A stretch of 54,066 nucleotides of DNA from Acetofilamentum sp. (GTDB lineage: Bacteria; CAIWAD01), in NCBI GenBank assembly GCA_020726405.1, contig DYSB01000003.1, forward strand, positions 1 to 54,066, read 5' to 3'. Positions 1-8,251 of this stretch are shown piece by piece. Numbering within the stretch: position 1 is the stretch's first letter; the number at the start of each line of letters is the position of its first letter. Position numbers and translations under genes: made by a program. The notes under the pieces were generated by a model. The model did not search any database and was not told the origin of the DNA. It saw nothing but the letters and a program-made list of their open reading frames with translations.

Positions 1-99
1 AGTGCCAGAGCAGTGCCAGAGCAGTGCCAGAGCAGTGCCAGAGCAGTGCCAGAGCGGTGCCAGAGCAGTGCCAGAGCAGTGCCAGAGCAGTGCCAGAGC
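1..99. repeat. 11-bp tandem repeat array, 9 copies, cut by window edge
   Basis: The unit AGTGCCAGAGC is repeated head to tail nine times from base 1 to 99. Copy six (56-66) differs by one base (GGTGCCAGAGC). The array starts at the window edge, so the true copy number is unknown. The period is not a multiple of three and no reading frame with coding character runs through it, so it looks like an intergenic minisatellite rather than a protein repeat. It lies next to the inverted-repeat element that follows. Confidence 0.95.
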
Positions 100-107
100 A
101 CTCGCTC

Positions 108-284
108 AACACAGAGACACAGAGACACAGTAATGGACTTTCCTTGGAATGATTTATAATTAAAAGATAATCAGTTCTTCAAGTAATTAGGTACGACGAA
201 ATTCATAAATTGAATAATCAGCGAAATAATTGTTAAACCGACAATAATTCTTCATTGGATAACTGTGCCTCTGTGGTGATTTCC
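108..284. repeat. Dispersed inverted-repeat element, CACAGAG type, AT-rich core
   Basis: The left arm (about 108-131) is built of CACAGAGA-like short units. The right arm (about 263-284, CTGTGCCTCTGTGGTGA) is the inverse of the same motif. The 131-bp core between them is strikingly AT-rich, with about a quarter G+C by eye, in an otherwise very GC-rich region. It contains no gene. Similar facing arms occur at 6538, 8133, 18037 and 45001, and single arms at 28071 and 33448. This looks like a non-coding dispersed element; no transposase is nearby. Confidence 0.7.
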
Positions 285-354
285 CCGTCCCCGGCAGCGG
301 TTTACAGGTCGGGGCGCATGCGCCACATTGCCTGCGGCACTGGAAGGAGGCGAG

Positions 355-711
355 ATGAGCGTGATTTGGCGAAGCGTTGGCCTGCTGGCGCTCAGCAACA
401 TCTTCATGACCTTCGCCTGGTACGCCCACCTGAAGAACCTCAGCCACAAGCCTTGGATCGTGGCCGCATTGGTGAGTTGGGGGATCGCGCTGTTCGAGTA
501 CCTGCTGCAGGTGCCGGCCAACCGCATCGGCCACCAGGTGCTCAGCGTACCCCAACTGAAGATCCTCCAAGAGGTCATCACGCTGACGGTCTTCGTGCCC
601 TTCTCGCTGTTCTACCTGAAAGAACCTGTCAAGCTGGACTATCTCTGGGCCGCGCTCTGCATCCTGGGGGCCGTGTTCTTCATGTTCCGCGAGCGGCTGT
701 TCAGCGCCTGA
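355..711 (+). CDS. DMT-family small membrane protein (DUF486)
   Basis: This 118-residue protein is almost entirely four hydrophobic helices separated by short loops, matching the DUF486 branch of the drug/metabolite-transporter superfamily. Features seen are an N-terminal helix with SNIFMTFAWYAHLK, then WIVAALVSWGIALFEY, and a C-terminal helix ending in FMFRERL. It acts in the inner membrane; the substrate is unknown. The ATG at 355 was chosen because GGAAGGAGG lies just upstream; an in-frame TTG at 328 would add nine poorly placed residues. It ends 24 bases before pyrC, so the two are probably cotranscribed. Confidence 0.85.
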   Translation: MSVIWRSVGLLALSNIFMTFAWYAHLKNLSHKPWIVAALVSWGIALFEYLLQVPANRIGHQVLSVPQLKILQEVITLTVFVPFSLFYLKEPVKLDYLWAALCILGAVFFMFRERLFSA

Positions 712-735
712 GGCCGCGCAACTTCCGGAGTCACC

Positions 736-2094
736 ATGCCCGATCTCCACGGACAGGACCTGCTGCTCAGCGGACGTCAGATCTGGCTGGACGGCGCGCT
801 GCGGTCCGCCGAGCTGGAAGTGCGCGCCGGCCGCGTGATCCGCGTCGGCCGGCCGGGCGAGGGAGCGGCCACCGACCTGCCGCGGCTGGAGCTTAAGGAC
901 CTCTGGGTGCTGCCGGGCATGGTGGACACCCAGGTGCATTTCCGCGAGCCCGGTTTCCCCGAGAAGGAAGACCTGGAGAGTGGCAGCCGCGCGGCGGTGG
1001 CCGGCGGGATGACGGCCTTCCTGGAGATGCCCAACACCAAACCCCTCACCATCACGGCGGAGGCGTTGGCTGACAAAGTGACCCGGGCCACGGCGCGCTG
1101 CTGGTGCGACTTCGGCTTCTTCATGGGCGCTTCGCCCGAGAACGTGGAGCAGCTGCCGGAGCTGGAGCGGCTGCCCGGCTGCTGCGGCGTCAAGATCTTC
1201 ATGGGCTCGTCCACGGGCGCGCTGCTGCTGCCCGACGACGACGGCCTGCGGCGGGCCCTCGCCCGCGGTGTCTCACGCGTGTCCGTGCACGCGGAGGACG
1301 AGCCGCGCCTGAAAGCGCTGAAGGCCACCCACCCGGAGGCGGACCACCCGCGCTGGCACCCCGTGCTGCGCGATCCCGAGTGTGCCCGGCTGGCCGTGGC
1401 CCGGCTGCTGGCCGCCTCGGAGGAGACCGGCCGGCCCGTGCACATCCTGCACATGAACAGCGCAGAGGAGATGGACCTGCTGCGCGCCCTGCCTGCGGGC
1501 GTGCTGGGCGGGCGTGTCACGGCGGAGCTGACGCCCCAGCACCTGCTGCTGGCCGCGCCGGACTGCTATGAAAAACTGGGCTCGCGGGTGGTGATGAATC
1601 CGCCGATCCGCGAAGAGCGGCACCGCGCGGCGCTCTGGCAGGCCTTGCAGGCCGGGTTGATCCACGTGCTGGGCAGCGATCACGCCCCGCACACGCGGAC
1701 CCAGAAAGGCGTGCCCTACCCGGGCGCCCCCAGCGGCATGCCGGGCACGGAGACCCTGCTGCCCCTCCTGCTGGATCAGGTACTGCAGGGCGCCATCAGT
1801 CTGGAACGATTGGTGGCCGTGCTGGCGGAAGGTCCTGCCCGCGCGTTCGGGATGGAAGGCAAAGGGCGGATCGAGCCGGGGGCGCGCGGCGATTTCACCG
1901 TGCTGGACCCGGCTGCCGAGTGGATCGTGGACGATGGCGGACTGCAGAGCCGCTGTGGCTGGAGTCCGTTCCACGGCCGCCGGCTGCGCGGTCGGGTGAG
2001 TCGCACCATCATCCGTGGACGCGTGGTCTATGCGGAGGGCGCGCTGCTGGGGCCACCCCGGGGCCGCGCGCTGGAATTCGCCCACGCCCGTTGA
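736..2094 (+). CDS. pyrC: Dihydroorotase, class I, Bacteroidetes-type
   Basis: This 452-residue amidohydrolase converts carbamoyl-aspartate to dihydroorotate in cytosolic pyrimidine synthesis. Visible motifs are DTQVHFREPG (residues 64-73), a lysine for carbamylation in GVKIFMGSSTG (K153), H185 in VHAEDE, H236/H239 in HILHMNS and D315 in SDHAPH. The first histidine of the usual HxH metal pair is glutamine (Q66). The same QVH form is typical of Bacteroidetes-type dihydroorotases, so it is not by itself a sign of inactivation. Length is normal for the family. Other related amidohydrolases such as allantoinase are possible but the REPG block favours dihydroorotase. Confidence 0.88.
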   Translation: MPDLHGQDLLLSGRQIWLDGALRSAELEVRAGRVIRVGRPGEGAATDLPRLELKDLWVLPGMVDTQVHFREPGFPEKEDLESGSRAAVAGGMTAFLEMPNTKPLTITAEALADKVTRATARCWCDFGFFMGASPENVEQLPELERLPGCCGVKIFMGSSTGALLLPDDDGLRRALARGVSRVSVHAEDEPRLKALKATHPEADHPRWHPVLRDPECARLAVARLLAASEETGRPVHILHMNSAEEMDLLRALPAGVLGGRVTAELTPQHLLLAAPDCYEKLGSRVVMNPPIREERHRAALWQALQAGLIHVLGSDHAPHTRTQKGVPYPGAPSGMPGTETLLPLLLDQVLQGAISLERLVAVLAEGPARAFGMEGKGRIEPGARGDFTVLDPAAEWIVDDGGLQSRCGWSPFHGRRLRGRVSRTIIRGRVVYAEGALLGPPRGRALEFAHAR

Positions 2095-2187
2095 TGCAGT
2101 GCAACATTCCGCTCCGTTGTCCGTTGTTCTGAGAGGTCGGTTCCGCAGGGCGCGGAGCTGGCCTACACCGCCTGTCCGGGAGTCCAC

Positions 2188-4566
2188 ATGTCCAAGCTTT
2201 CCCTTCTCTTCATTCTGCTGTTGACCGGCGCCACCGCCGCACCCGCCGCGCTGGAGCCGCCCGCGCACCCGCTGTTCACCGGGGACGCCGTCCACGAGAT
2301 CCAGCTGGACTTCCCCCAGCCCGACTGGTGGGAGCAGCTCACCTTCAATTTCGAGACCTACGAGGATCCGCCGGATATCCCGGCCACGTTTAGCTGGAAC
2401 GGCACGGTGCTGGATTCCGTGGGCGTGCGGTTCAAGGGCAACAGCAGCTACTGGAGCTACTACGGGCCGAAGAAGTCCTTCAAGCTGGATCTGAATTCCT
2501 TCCTCTCCGGACAAGAGCTGGCCGGCCTGGACAAGCTGAGCCTCAACAACTGCTTCCTGGACCCCAGCTATCTGCGGGAGAAGTGCGCCTATGAAGTGTG
2601 TGCCGCCGCAGGCCTGCCGACGGGGCGGAGCAATTTCGCCGCCCTCTATCTCAACGGGCAGTACTGGGGCCTCTACTTGCTGGTGGAGCAGGTGGACCAG
2701 GAGTTCATCGAGAGCCGCTTCGGCGCAGGCGAGGCGGGCAATCTGTGGAAGGGCGACCCCCACGGCACGCTGGAGTTCCAGGGGACGGATCCCGCCGCCT
2801 ATCAAGACGACTACGAGTTGAAGACCAACGAGGAAGAGAACGACTGGTCGGCGCTGGTGGATTTCACGGCGGCCTTGGGCAGCACGCCGACGGCAGCGCT
2901 GCGGGACAGCCTGCACAACCGCGTGGACATCAGCTCCGCCCTGGCCATGCTGGCCGTGGACAACCTGCTGGTCAACCTGGACTCCTACCTGGGCAGCGGG
3001 CACAACTTCTACCTGTATCACCGCGACCTGGACAGCCGGATGGTCTTCATTCCCTGGGACTTGAACGAGGCCTGGGGCGTCTTCAACATGGGGCTTGGTC
3101 TCACGCAGCTGCGGCAACTGAATCCACACTGGCTGCCCGGCGGCCAGCCGCGACCGCTGGCGGCGCGGCCCTGGCAGTTGTCGGAACTGGACCAGGTCTA
3201 TCTGGGCCATCTGCGCCGGTTGATGGCCGGCCCGGCTCAGCCGGACACGCTGCTGGCCCGCATGGAGGCCTTGCACGAGCTGGTCCGGCCCTGGGCCCTG
3301 GCGGACACGAACACCATGTTCACGAACGCCCAGTTTGAGGCTTCGCTGGAATCCGACCTCAACGCCCCGGGTGGTCCGCCACCGGGCCGGCTGATACCCG
3401 GCCTGCGCTCCTTCATCACGAGGCGGGACAGTTGGCTGCGCCAGCAGATCGGCTCCTGGAGCCCCATCGGCCAACTGGTGCTGAACGAGGTTCTGGCTGA
3501 CAACGGCGGCACGCTGGCGGACGAGGCCGGCGACTTCGACGACTGGATCGAGGTGCTCAACGCGGGCCCGACGCCGCTGCATCTGGCGGGCCTGCAGCTC
3601 ACGGACCACTGGGAGGGCGAGGCGGATTTCAGCTTCCCGGACCTTCTGCTGGAGCCGGGCGAACGCGTGCTGGTGTGGGCCGACGAGGAGCCCGGCGAGG
3701 GGCTGCTCCACGCACCCTTCAAGCTGGACGCCGATGGCGAAGGGCTCTATCTAGTGCAGGACGGATCCATCCTGCAGCAGGTGGACTGGCCCGCCGTGGG
3801 CGAGGATCAGGCCTGGGGGCGCTGGCCGGACGGCACGGGCGCCTGGACCCGACTGAGCGTGGCCACTCCTGAGGCGGAGAACCAGAACCCCAGCGGCGGC
3901 ACTGACCCTGTGTTGGTCCTGAACGAATTTCTCGCTTCCAACGACGGCGGGCTGCCGGACGAGACCGGCACGCCCGAGGACTGGCTGGAGTTGTTCAATC
4001 CAGGTTCGGCGGCCGTGGAGCTGGGCGGGCTGTATCTGACGGACGATCTGACCCGCCCCACCCAATGGGTCCTGCCCGACACCAGCCTGGCTGCCGGCGG
4101 TTTCCTGCTGGTGTGGTGCGACGACGATCCCCAGGACGGCCCGTTGCACGCCACGTTCAAGCTCAGCGCCGGCGGGGAGGAGATCGGACTGTTCGGGCGG
4201 CTGGAAGCCGGCAACCACGCCCTGGACACCCACGAGTTCGGGCCGCAGCTGACAGACCAGAGCGAAGGCCGGCTGCCGGATGGCATGGGTGCCTGGTCGG
4301 CGCTCTTCGTCCCCAGCCCGGGCGCGCCCAACCTCTCCGCTGTGACGGATCTGGCCATCGACTATGCCTCTGCCACGGGCCAAGTCACACTGGGTTGGAG
4401 TACCGTGCCCGGTGCGCTCACCTATGCCGTGCTGGCGACGGAGGACCTGACGGCGCCCTTCCCGGAGGGTTGGACCCGCCTGGCGGAGGGCCTGTCGGAG
4501 CCCGGCTGGAGCGGTCCGGCCGGGTCGGGGCGGCGCCTCTACCGGGTGGTGGCCGTCACGCCCTGA
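2188..4566 (+). CDS. Secreted CotH-kinase-like protein with two lamin-tail domains
   Basis: This 792-residue protein begins with a signal peptide (about 1-19, hydrophobic run ending TGATAAPA). A CotH domain spans roughly 32-400, with VRFKGNSS, DNLLVNLDSYLGSGHNFY (near 257) and FIPWDLNEAWG (about 287-297). CotH proteins are atypical protein kinases, first known from spore coats, and are often secreted in Bacteroidetes-like bacteria. Two lamin-tail domains follow, each starting with LNE (about 428 and 574) and containing DDWIEVLN or EDWLELFN. A C-terminal FN3-like piece (about 710-792) ends the protein. No sorting signal of the FlgD type is obvious. The substrate is unknown; it probably acts at or outside the outer membrane. 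Confidence 0.85.
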   Translation: MSKLSLLFILLLTGATAAPAALEPPAHPLFTGDAVHEIQLDFPQPDWWEQLTFNFETYEDPPDIPATFSWNGTVLDSVGVRFKGNSSYWSYYGPKKSFKLDLNSFLSGQELAGLDKLSLNNCFLDPSYLREKCAYEVCAAAGLPTGRSNFAALYLNGQYWGLYLLVEQVDQEFIESRFGAGEAGNLWKGDPHGTLEFQGTDPAAYQDDYELKTNEEENDWSALVDFTAALGSTPTAALRDSLHNRVDISSALAMLAVDNLLVNLDSYLGSGHNFYLYHRDLDSRMVFIPWDLNEAWGVFNMGLGLTQLRQLNPHWLPGGQPRPLAARPWQLSELDQVYLGHLRRLMAGPAQPDTLLARMEALHELVRPWALADTNTMFTNAQFEASLESDLNAPGGPPPGRLIPGLRSFITRRDSWLRQQIGSWSPIGQLVLNEVLADNGGTLADEAGDFDDWIEVLNAGPTPLHLAGLQLTDHWEGEADFSFPDLLLEPGERVLVWADEEPGEGLLHAPFKLDADGEGLYLVQDGSILQQVDWPAVGEDQAWGRWPDGTGAWTRLSVATPEAENQNPSGGTDPVLVLNEFLASNDGGLPDETGTPEDWLELFNPGSAAVELGGLYLTDDLTRPTQWVLPDTSLAAGGFLLVWCDDDPQDGPLHATFKLSAGGEEIGLFGRLEAGNHALDTHEFGPQLTDQSEGRLPDGMGAWSALFVPSPGAPNLSAVTDLAIDYASATGQVTLGWSTVPGALTYAVLATEDLTAPFPEGWTRLAEGLSEPGWSGPAGSGRRLYRVVAVTP

Positions 4567-4659
4567 GCTGGCGGCGCGCTTTGTAGATTGACTCCCGAAG
4601 CGGGTCCCGCGCGAAGTGGGGCCCGCACGGAGCGCGGTCCCACAGACGGGAGACGGATC

Positions 4660-6519
4660 ATGACCGAGCTGTTGCAACGCAACGAGATATTCCAGGTGCT
4701 CACACCCGAGGAAGCCGTGCTGCTGGCCGGCCTGCTGAAGGAGGAGCGCCTGCACGCTGGCGACGTGGTCTTCCGGCAGGGTGAGAAGCGCCGGCGCCTG
4801 ATTCTGGTGCAGAGCGGGGCCATCCGGGTGAGCGAGCGCACGCCCCGGGGCGAGCAGGTGCTGGTCACGTACCACGCCGGCCATTTCCTTGGCGAGGCGG
4901 CGCTGCTGGACGACACGCCGCACAGCACCACGGCGACGGCCGCGCTGGATTCGGTGCTGCTCACGCTGGAGCGCGGGCGCTTCCAGAAGTTCCTGGAGGA
5001 GCATCCGCAGTTGGCCGCCCGGGTGCTGGGGCAGGTGGCCCGCGTGGTGTTCGGGCGGATGAAGCTCGGGCTGGCTGCGGCGGGCGGAGCCGCCCAGTAC
5101 CGCACCGGTGCCGTGCGCGTGGAGCACGACCTGTTGGGGGACCGCGAGGTGCCGCGCGACGTGTATTACGGCGTGCAGACCCTGCGGGCGCTGGAGAATT
5201 TCGACATCACGGGGATTCCCCTGCACCATTTCCCTTTCTTCATCAAGGCGCTGGCCATGGTGAAGAAGGCCGCGGCCCAGGCCAACACGAGGCTGGGCCT
5301 GCTGCCGGAGGACCTCTCCACTGCAATCCAGCAGGCCTGCGACGAGATCATCGACGGCCAGCTCCACAACCAGTTCGTGGTGGACATGGTGCAGGGCGGG
5401 GCGGGCACCAGCACCAACATGAATGCCAACGAGGTGATCGCCAACCGCGCGCTGGAACTGCTGGGCGAGGAGATGGGCTGTCACACGCGCCTGCATCCCA
5501 ACGACCACGTCAACCTCTCCCAGAGCACCAACGACGCCTATCCCACCGCCATCCACCTGGCCATGCTGCTCAGCGTGCGGCCCCTGGTCTCGGAGATGGA
5601 GGAACTGGTGGAGGCCCTGCGGGTCAAGGCGCGGGAGTTCTCGCGGGTCATCAAGATGGGCCGCACCCAGCTCCAGGATGCCGTGCCCATGACCCTGGGC
5701 CAGGAATTCGCCGCCTGGGCCCAGTCCGTGGAAGAGGACATCGACCGCCTGAAGGAGAACGCCCTGCTCTTCCTGGAAGTGAATCTGGGCGGCACGGCCA
5801 TCGGCACGGGCATCTGCGCCGACCCCTCCTATCCGCGCGAGGCCATCAAGGCCTTGCGCCGGGTCTCGGGCTTCGAGTTCATCCTGGCCAAGGATCTGGT
5901 GGAGGCCTCCAGCGACACGGGCAGCCTGCTGATCTTCAGCGGCATCCTGAAGCGCGTGGCCGTCAAGACCAGCAAGATCTGCAACGACCTGCGCCTGCTC
6001 TCCAGCGGCCCGCGCTGCGGCTTCGGGGAGATCAACCTGCCGGCGCGCCAGCCGGGCAGCAGCATCATGCCCGGCAAGGTCAACCCGGTGATCCCCGAGG
6101 TGATGAACCAGGTGGCCTTCCAGGTCATCGGCAATGACCTGACGGTGACCATGGCCGCCGAGGCGGGCCAGCTGGAGCTGAACGTGATGGAGCCGGTCAT
6201 CGTGTTCAACCTGTTCCAGAGCATGAGCATGCTCGAACGGGGTTTCCGCACGCTACGCCGCTTCTGCGTGGAAGGGATCACGGCCAACGAGGAGCGCTGC
6301 CGCAGTCTGGTGGACAGTTCCATCGGGATCGTCACGGCCTTGCTCCCCTGGATCGGCTACACGGCGGCCACCACGGTAGCGCGGCGGGCGCTGGAGTCGG
6401 GCATTCCGGTGCGCGACATCGTGCTGGAGATGGGTCTGCTCTCCCCGGCGGAGCTGGAGGACGTGCTGCAGCCCGAGCGCATGGTGGCCCCGGTGCGGCT
6501 CTCGGCTGATCGCGGCTGA
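4660..6519 (+). CDS. aspA: Cyclic-nucleotide-binding domain fused to aspartate ammonia-lyase
   Basis: Residues about 5-120 form a CRP-type cNMP-binding domain (RNEIFQVLTPEEAVLLAG, then GHFLGEAALLDD). From about residue 147 a complete aspartase follows, with the superfamily signature GSSIMPGKVNP at 466-476 and MNQVAFQVIGND, which is aspartase-like rather than fumarase-like. It would deaminate aspartate to fumarate and ammonia, and the N-terminal domain could gate this allosterically. In the cNMP domain the usual phosphate-binding arginine after GE is replaced (PHSTTATA), so the ligand may not be cAMP. The ATG at 4660 has CGGGAG upstream; an in-frame TTG at 4588 would add a low-complexity leader. 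The lyase part is about 473 residues, normal for the family. Confidence 0.88.
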   Translation: MTELLQRNEIFQVLTPEEAVLLAGLLKEERLHAGDVVFRQGEKRRRLILVQSGAIRVSERTPRGEQVLVTYHAGHFLGEAALLDDTPHSTTATAALDSVLLTLERGRFQKFLEEHPQLAARVLGQVARVVFGRMKLGLAAAGGAAQYRTGAVRVEHDLLGDREVPRDVYYGVQTLRALENFDITGIPLHHFPFFIKALAMVKKAAAQANTRLGLLPEDLSTAIQQACDEIIDGQLHNQFVVDMVQGGAGTSTNMNANEVIANRALELLGEEMGCHTRLHPNDHVNLSQSTNDAYPTAIHLAMLLSVRPLVSEMEELVEALRVKAREFSRVIKMGRTQLQDAVPMTLGQEFAAWAQSVEEDIDRLKENALLFLEVNLGGTAIGTGICADPSYPREAIKALRRVSGFEFILAKDLVEASSDTGSLLIFSGILKRVAVKTSKICNDLRLLSSGPRCGFGEINLPARQPGSSIMPGKVNPVIPEVMNQVAFQVIGNDLTVTMAAEAGQLELNVMEPVIVFNLFQSMSMLERGFRTLRRFCVEGITANEERCRSLVDSSIGIVTALLPWIGYTAATTVARRALESGIPVRDIVLEMGLLSPAELEDVLQPERMVAPVRLSADRG

Positions 6520-6537
6520 TCACTCTCGTGCAGGATC

Positions 6538-6650
6538 TCAACACAGAGGCACGGAGGCACAGAGACGGAATTGGATATAGCGGGCCGCTGATGGCGGGTT
6601 CCTGGTCAATCCAATTTTATCTTTGTGTCTCTGTGATTCTTTGGTCCCCT
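6538..6650. repeat. Dispersed inverted-repeat element, CACAGAG type
   Basis: The left arm (6538-6568) reads CACAGAGGCACGGAGGCACAGAG-like. The right arm (about 6620-6645) contains TTTGTGTCTCTGTGATTC in the opposite sense. Inside, AATTGGAT (near 6568) and ATCCAATT (near 6611) also face each other, so the whole could fold as a long hairpin. It fills most of the gap between the aspartase fusion and pgsA. Confidence 0.7.
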
Positions 6651-6721
6651 CTCCGCGGGGCGCAGGTTGCACCCGGGCCGGGATTGTTCGATTTTTGGGC
6701 GGTCACACAAGGAAACTCTTC

Positions 6722-7315
6722 ATGACCCTCGCCAACTGGCTGACCTCCGTGCGTCTGCTGCTCAGCCCCGTGTTCGTCCTCGTCTTTCTTCAGGAGGGAC
6801 TGTGGGCGCGCATCATGGCGCTGGCCATCGTGGTGGTGTCGGAGTTGACGGACGCCTTCGACGGCCACCTGGCCCGCTCCCGGGGCGAGGTGACGGATTT
6901 CGGCAAGCTGTTGGATCCCCTGGCCGACTCCGTCAGCCGGATCAGCGTATTCGTGGCTTTCCTGGTGCAGGGCCTGATTCCCTGGTGGATGCTGGTGGTC
7001 TTCATCTACCGGGACAGCCTGATCAGCACCATGCGCACGGTCTGCGCCTACCGCGGCGAAGTGGTGGCCGCGCGCTCCAGCGGCAAAATCAAAGCTATCA
7101 TCCAGGCCACGGCGATCATCGCCATTCTGGTGGGCCGCAGCGCCAGCGCGCTGTTTCCCGCCCTGCTGCCCGAGCCCCTGCTGAACCAGATCGCCTGGTG
7201 GCTGGTGCTGGTGGCGGCTGTCTACACCTTCTACTCCCTCTACGAGTACCTCTCCGCCAACTGGGACATTGTCTCCAGCGCCGGGCGCGGCAAGCCGAGG
7301 CGCGAGACGGCGTGA
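6722..7315 (+). CDS. pgsA: CDP-alcohol phosphatidyltransferase, probably phosphatidylglycerophosphate synthase
   Basis: This 197-residue integral membrane enzyme transfers a phosphatidyl group from CDP-diacylglycerol, most likely to glycerol 3-phosphate in phospholipid synthesis. The family signature is complete: D44, D47-G48, A51-R52, G61, D65 and D69 (DAFDGHLARSR, then GKLLDPLAD). About five hydrophobic helices are visible. Start at ATG 6722 with AAGGAA seven bases upstream. It overlaps the next gene by GTGA, implying translational coupling. Phosphatidylinositol-type synthases share the motif, so the acceptor is inferred from length and resemblance. Confidence 0.82.
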   Translation: MTLANWLTSVRLLLSPVFVLVFLQEGLWARIMALAIVVVSELTDAFDGHLARSRGEVTDFGKLLDPLADSVSRISVFVAFLVQGLIPWWMLVVFIYRDSLISTMRTVCAYRGEVVAARSSGKIKAIIQATAIIAILVGRSASALFPALLPEPLLNQIAWWLVLVAAVYTFYSLYEYLSANWDIVSSAGRGKPRRETA

Positions 7316-8121
7316 CCGGGCGCCTGAAACCCCTGGCCCTCTGGCCGGGGGAGCTGGCCCGCGGGCTCAAGGTCCTGTTCACCGACATCGACGACACCGT
7401 TTCCAGCGAGGGTCGCATTCCGGCGGAGGCCTATGCCGCGCTCTGGCAGGCCCGGGAGTGCGGGCTTAAGGTGGTTCCCGTCACCGGCCGGCCGGCGGGC
7501 TGGTGCGACCTGATCGGTCGCATGTGGCCCGTGGACGGTGTGATCGGTGAGAACGGCGGCCTGGTCTTTCGGATGGAACACGGCCGTCTGGCCCACCATT
7601 TCCTCTACGACGACGCCACCCGGGCCGGCTTCCGAGCCGCCCTGGCGGATGTGCAGGCGGACATCCTGCGCCGGGTGCCGGGCGCGGGCATCGCCAGCGA
7701 CCAGGCCTACCGCGAGTACGACCTGGCCGTGGATTTCTGCGAGGACGTGCCGCGGCTGCCCCTGGCGGAGGCCCAGCGCATCCAGGCCATTTTCGAGGAG
7801 CACGGCGCCACGGCCAAGATCAGCTCCATCCACGTGAACGGCTGGTTCGGGGATTTCGACAAGGTGCGCGCCGCGCGCGCCTATCTGCGGGACTTCCTGG
7901 ATCTGGATCCCGAGCGGGACCGCGAGTGCTGCGCGTTCAGCGGGGACAGCCCCAACGACGAGCCCATGTTCGGCTGGCTGGAAGAGACCAGCGTGGGGGT
8001 GGCCAACCTGCGCGACTTCCTGCAGCTGGTCAAGCGCCAGCCAGCCTTCCTCACCCAAGCCCGCAGCGGTGCGGGCTTCGCCGAATTCGTCGCGCGGCTG
8101 GTGGAGCTGCGCTCGGCCTGA
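7312..8121 (+). CDS. HAD-superfamily phosphatase (type IIB cap)
   Basis: This 269-residue cytosolic hydrolase has HAD motif I FTDIDDT (D25, D27), motif II in VPVTGRP, and motif IV FSGDSPND (D212, D216). A IIB-type cap lies between. The pattern HVNGWFGDFDK resembles sucrose-phosphate and mannosyl-phosphoglycerate phosphatases, so a sugar phosphate or phosphoglycerate substrate is plausible but not proven. It starts at GTG 7312 overlapping the pgsA stop by four bases, so the two are translated together. That coupling could hint at phosphatidylglycerophosphate or a related lipid precursor, but this is only inference. Confidence 0.8.
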   Translation: MTGRLKPLALWPGELARGLKVLFTDIDDTVSSEGRIPAEAYAALWQARECGLKVVPVTGRPAGWCDLIGRMWPVDGVIGENGGLVFRMEHGRLAHHFLYDDATRAGFRAALADVQADILRRVPGAGIASDQAYREYDLAVDFCEDVPRLPLAEAQRIQAIFEEHGATAKISSIHVNGWFGDFDKVRAARAYLRDFLDLDPERDRECCAFSGDSPNDEPMFGWLEETSVGVANLRDFLQLVKRQPAFLTQARSGAGFAEFVARLVELRSA

Positions 8122-8132
8122 ATCTCCGGATT

Positions 8133-8236
8133 CTCACGAAGACACCAAGACTCAAAGACACACAGGGTGAGATAGAGGAGTCAAGTCGTCATTCTTGCCC
8201 AGAGGGTTCTTTGAGTCTTCGAGTCTTCGTGCTACA
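8133..8236. repeat. Dispersed inverted-repeat element, CACGAAG type
   Basis: The left arm (8133-8165) reads TCACGAAGACACCAAGACTC-like. The right arm (about 8207-8232) reads TTTGAGTCTTCGAGTCTTCG in the opposite sense. The two arms could pair over about 25 bases. The element occupies the gap between the convergent HAD phosphatase and mtgA genes and might also serve as a transcription stop, although no T-run is present. Confidence 0.7.
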
Positions 8237-8251
8237 AGGATCATCGGTGGG

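Noticed and set aside
736-2094. Loss of the first metal histidine (QVH) in dihydroorotase as a sign of inactivation
   Set aside because: The same QVH form is characteristic of Bacteroidetes-type dihydroorotases and all other metal residues are present.
1273-3711. Open frame of 812 codons on the minus strand opposite pyrC and the CotH gene
   Set aside because: No domain or ribosome site; mirror of high-GC codons of two recognised genes.
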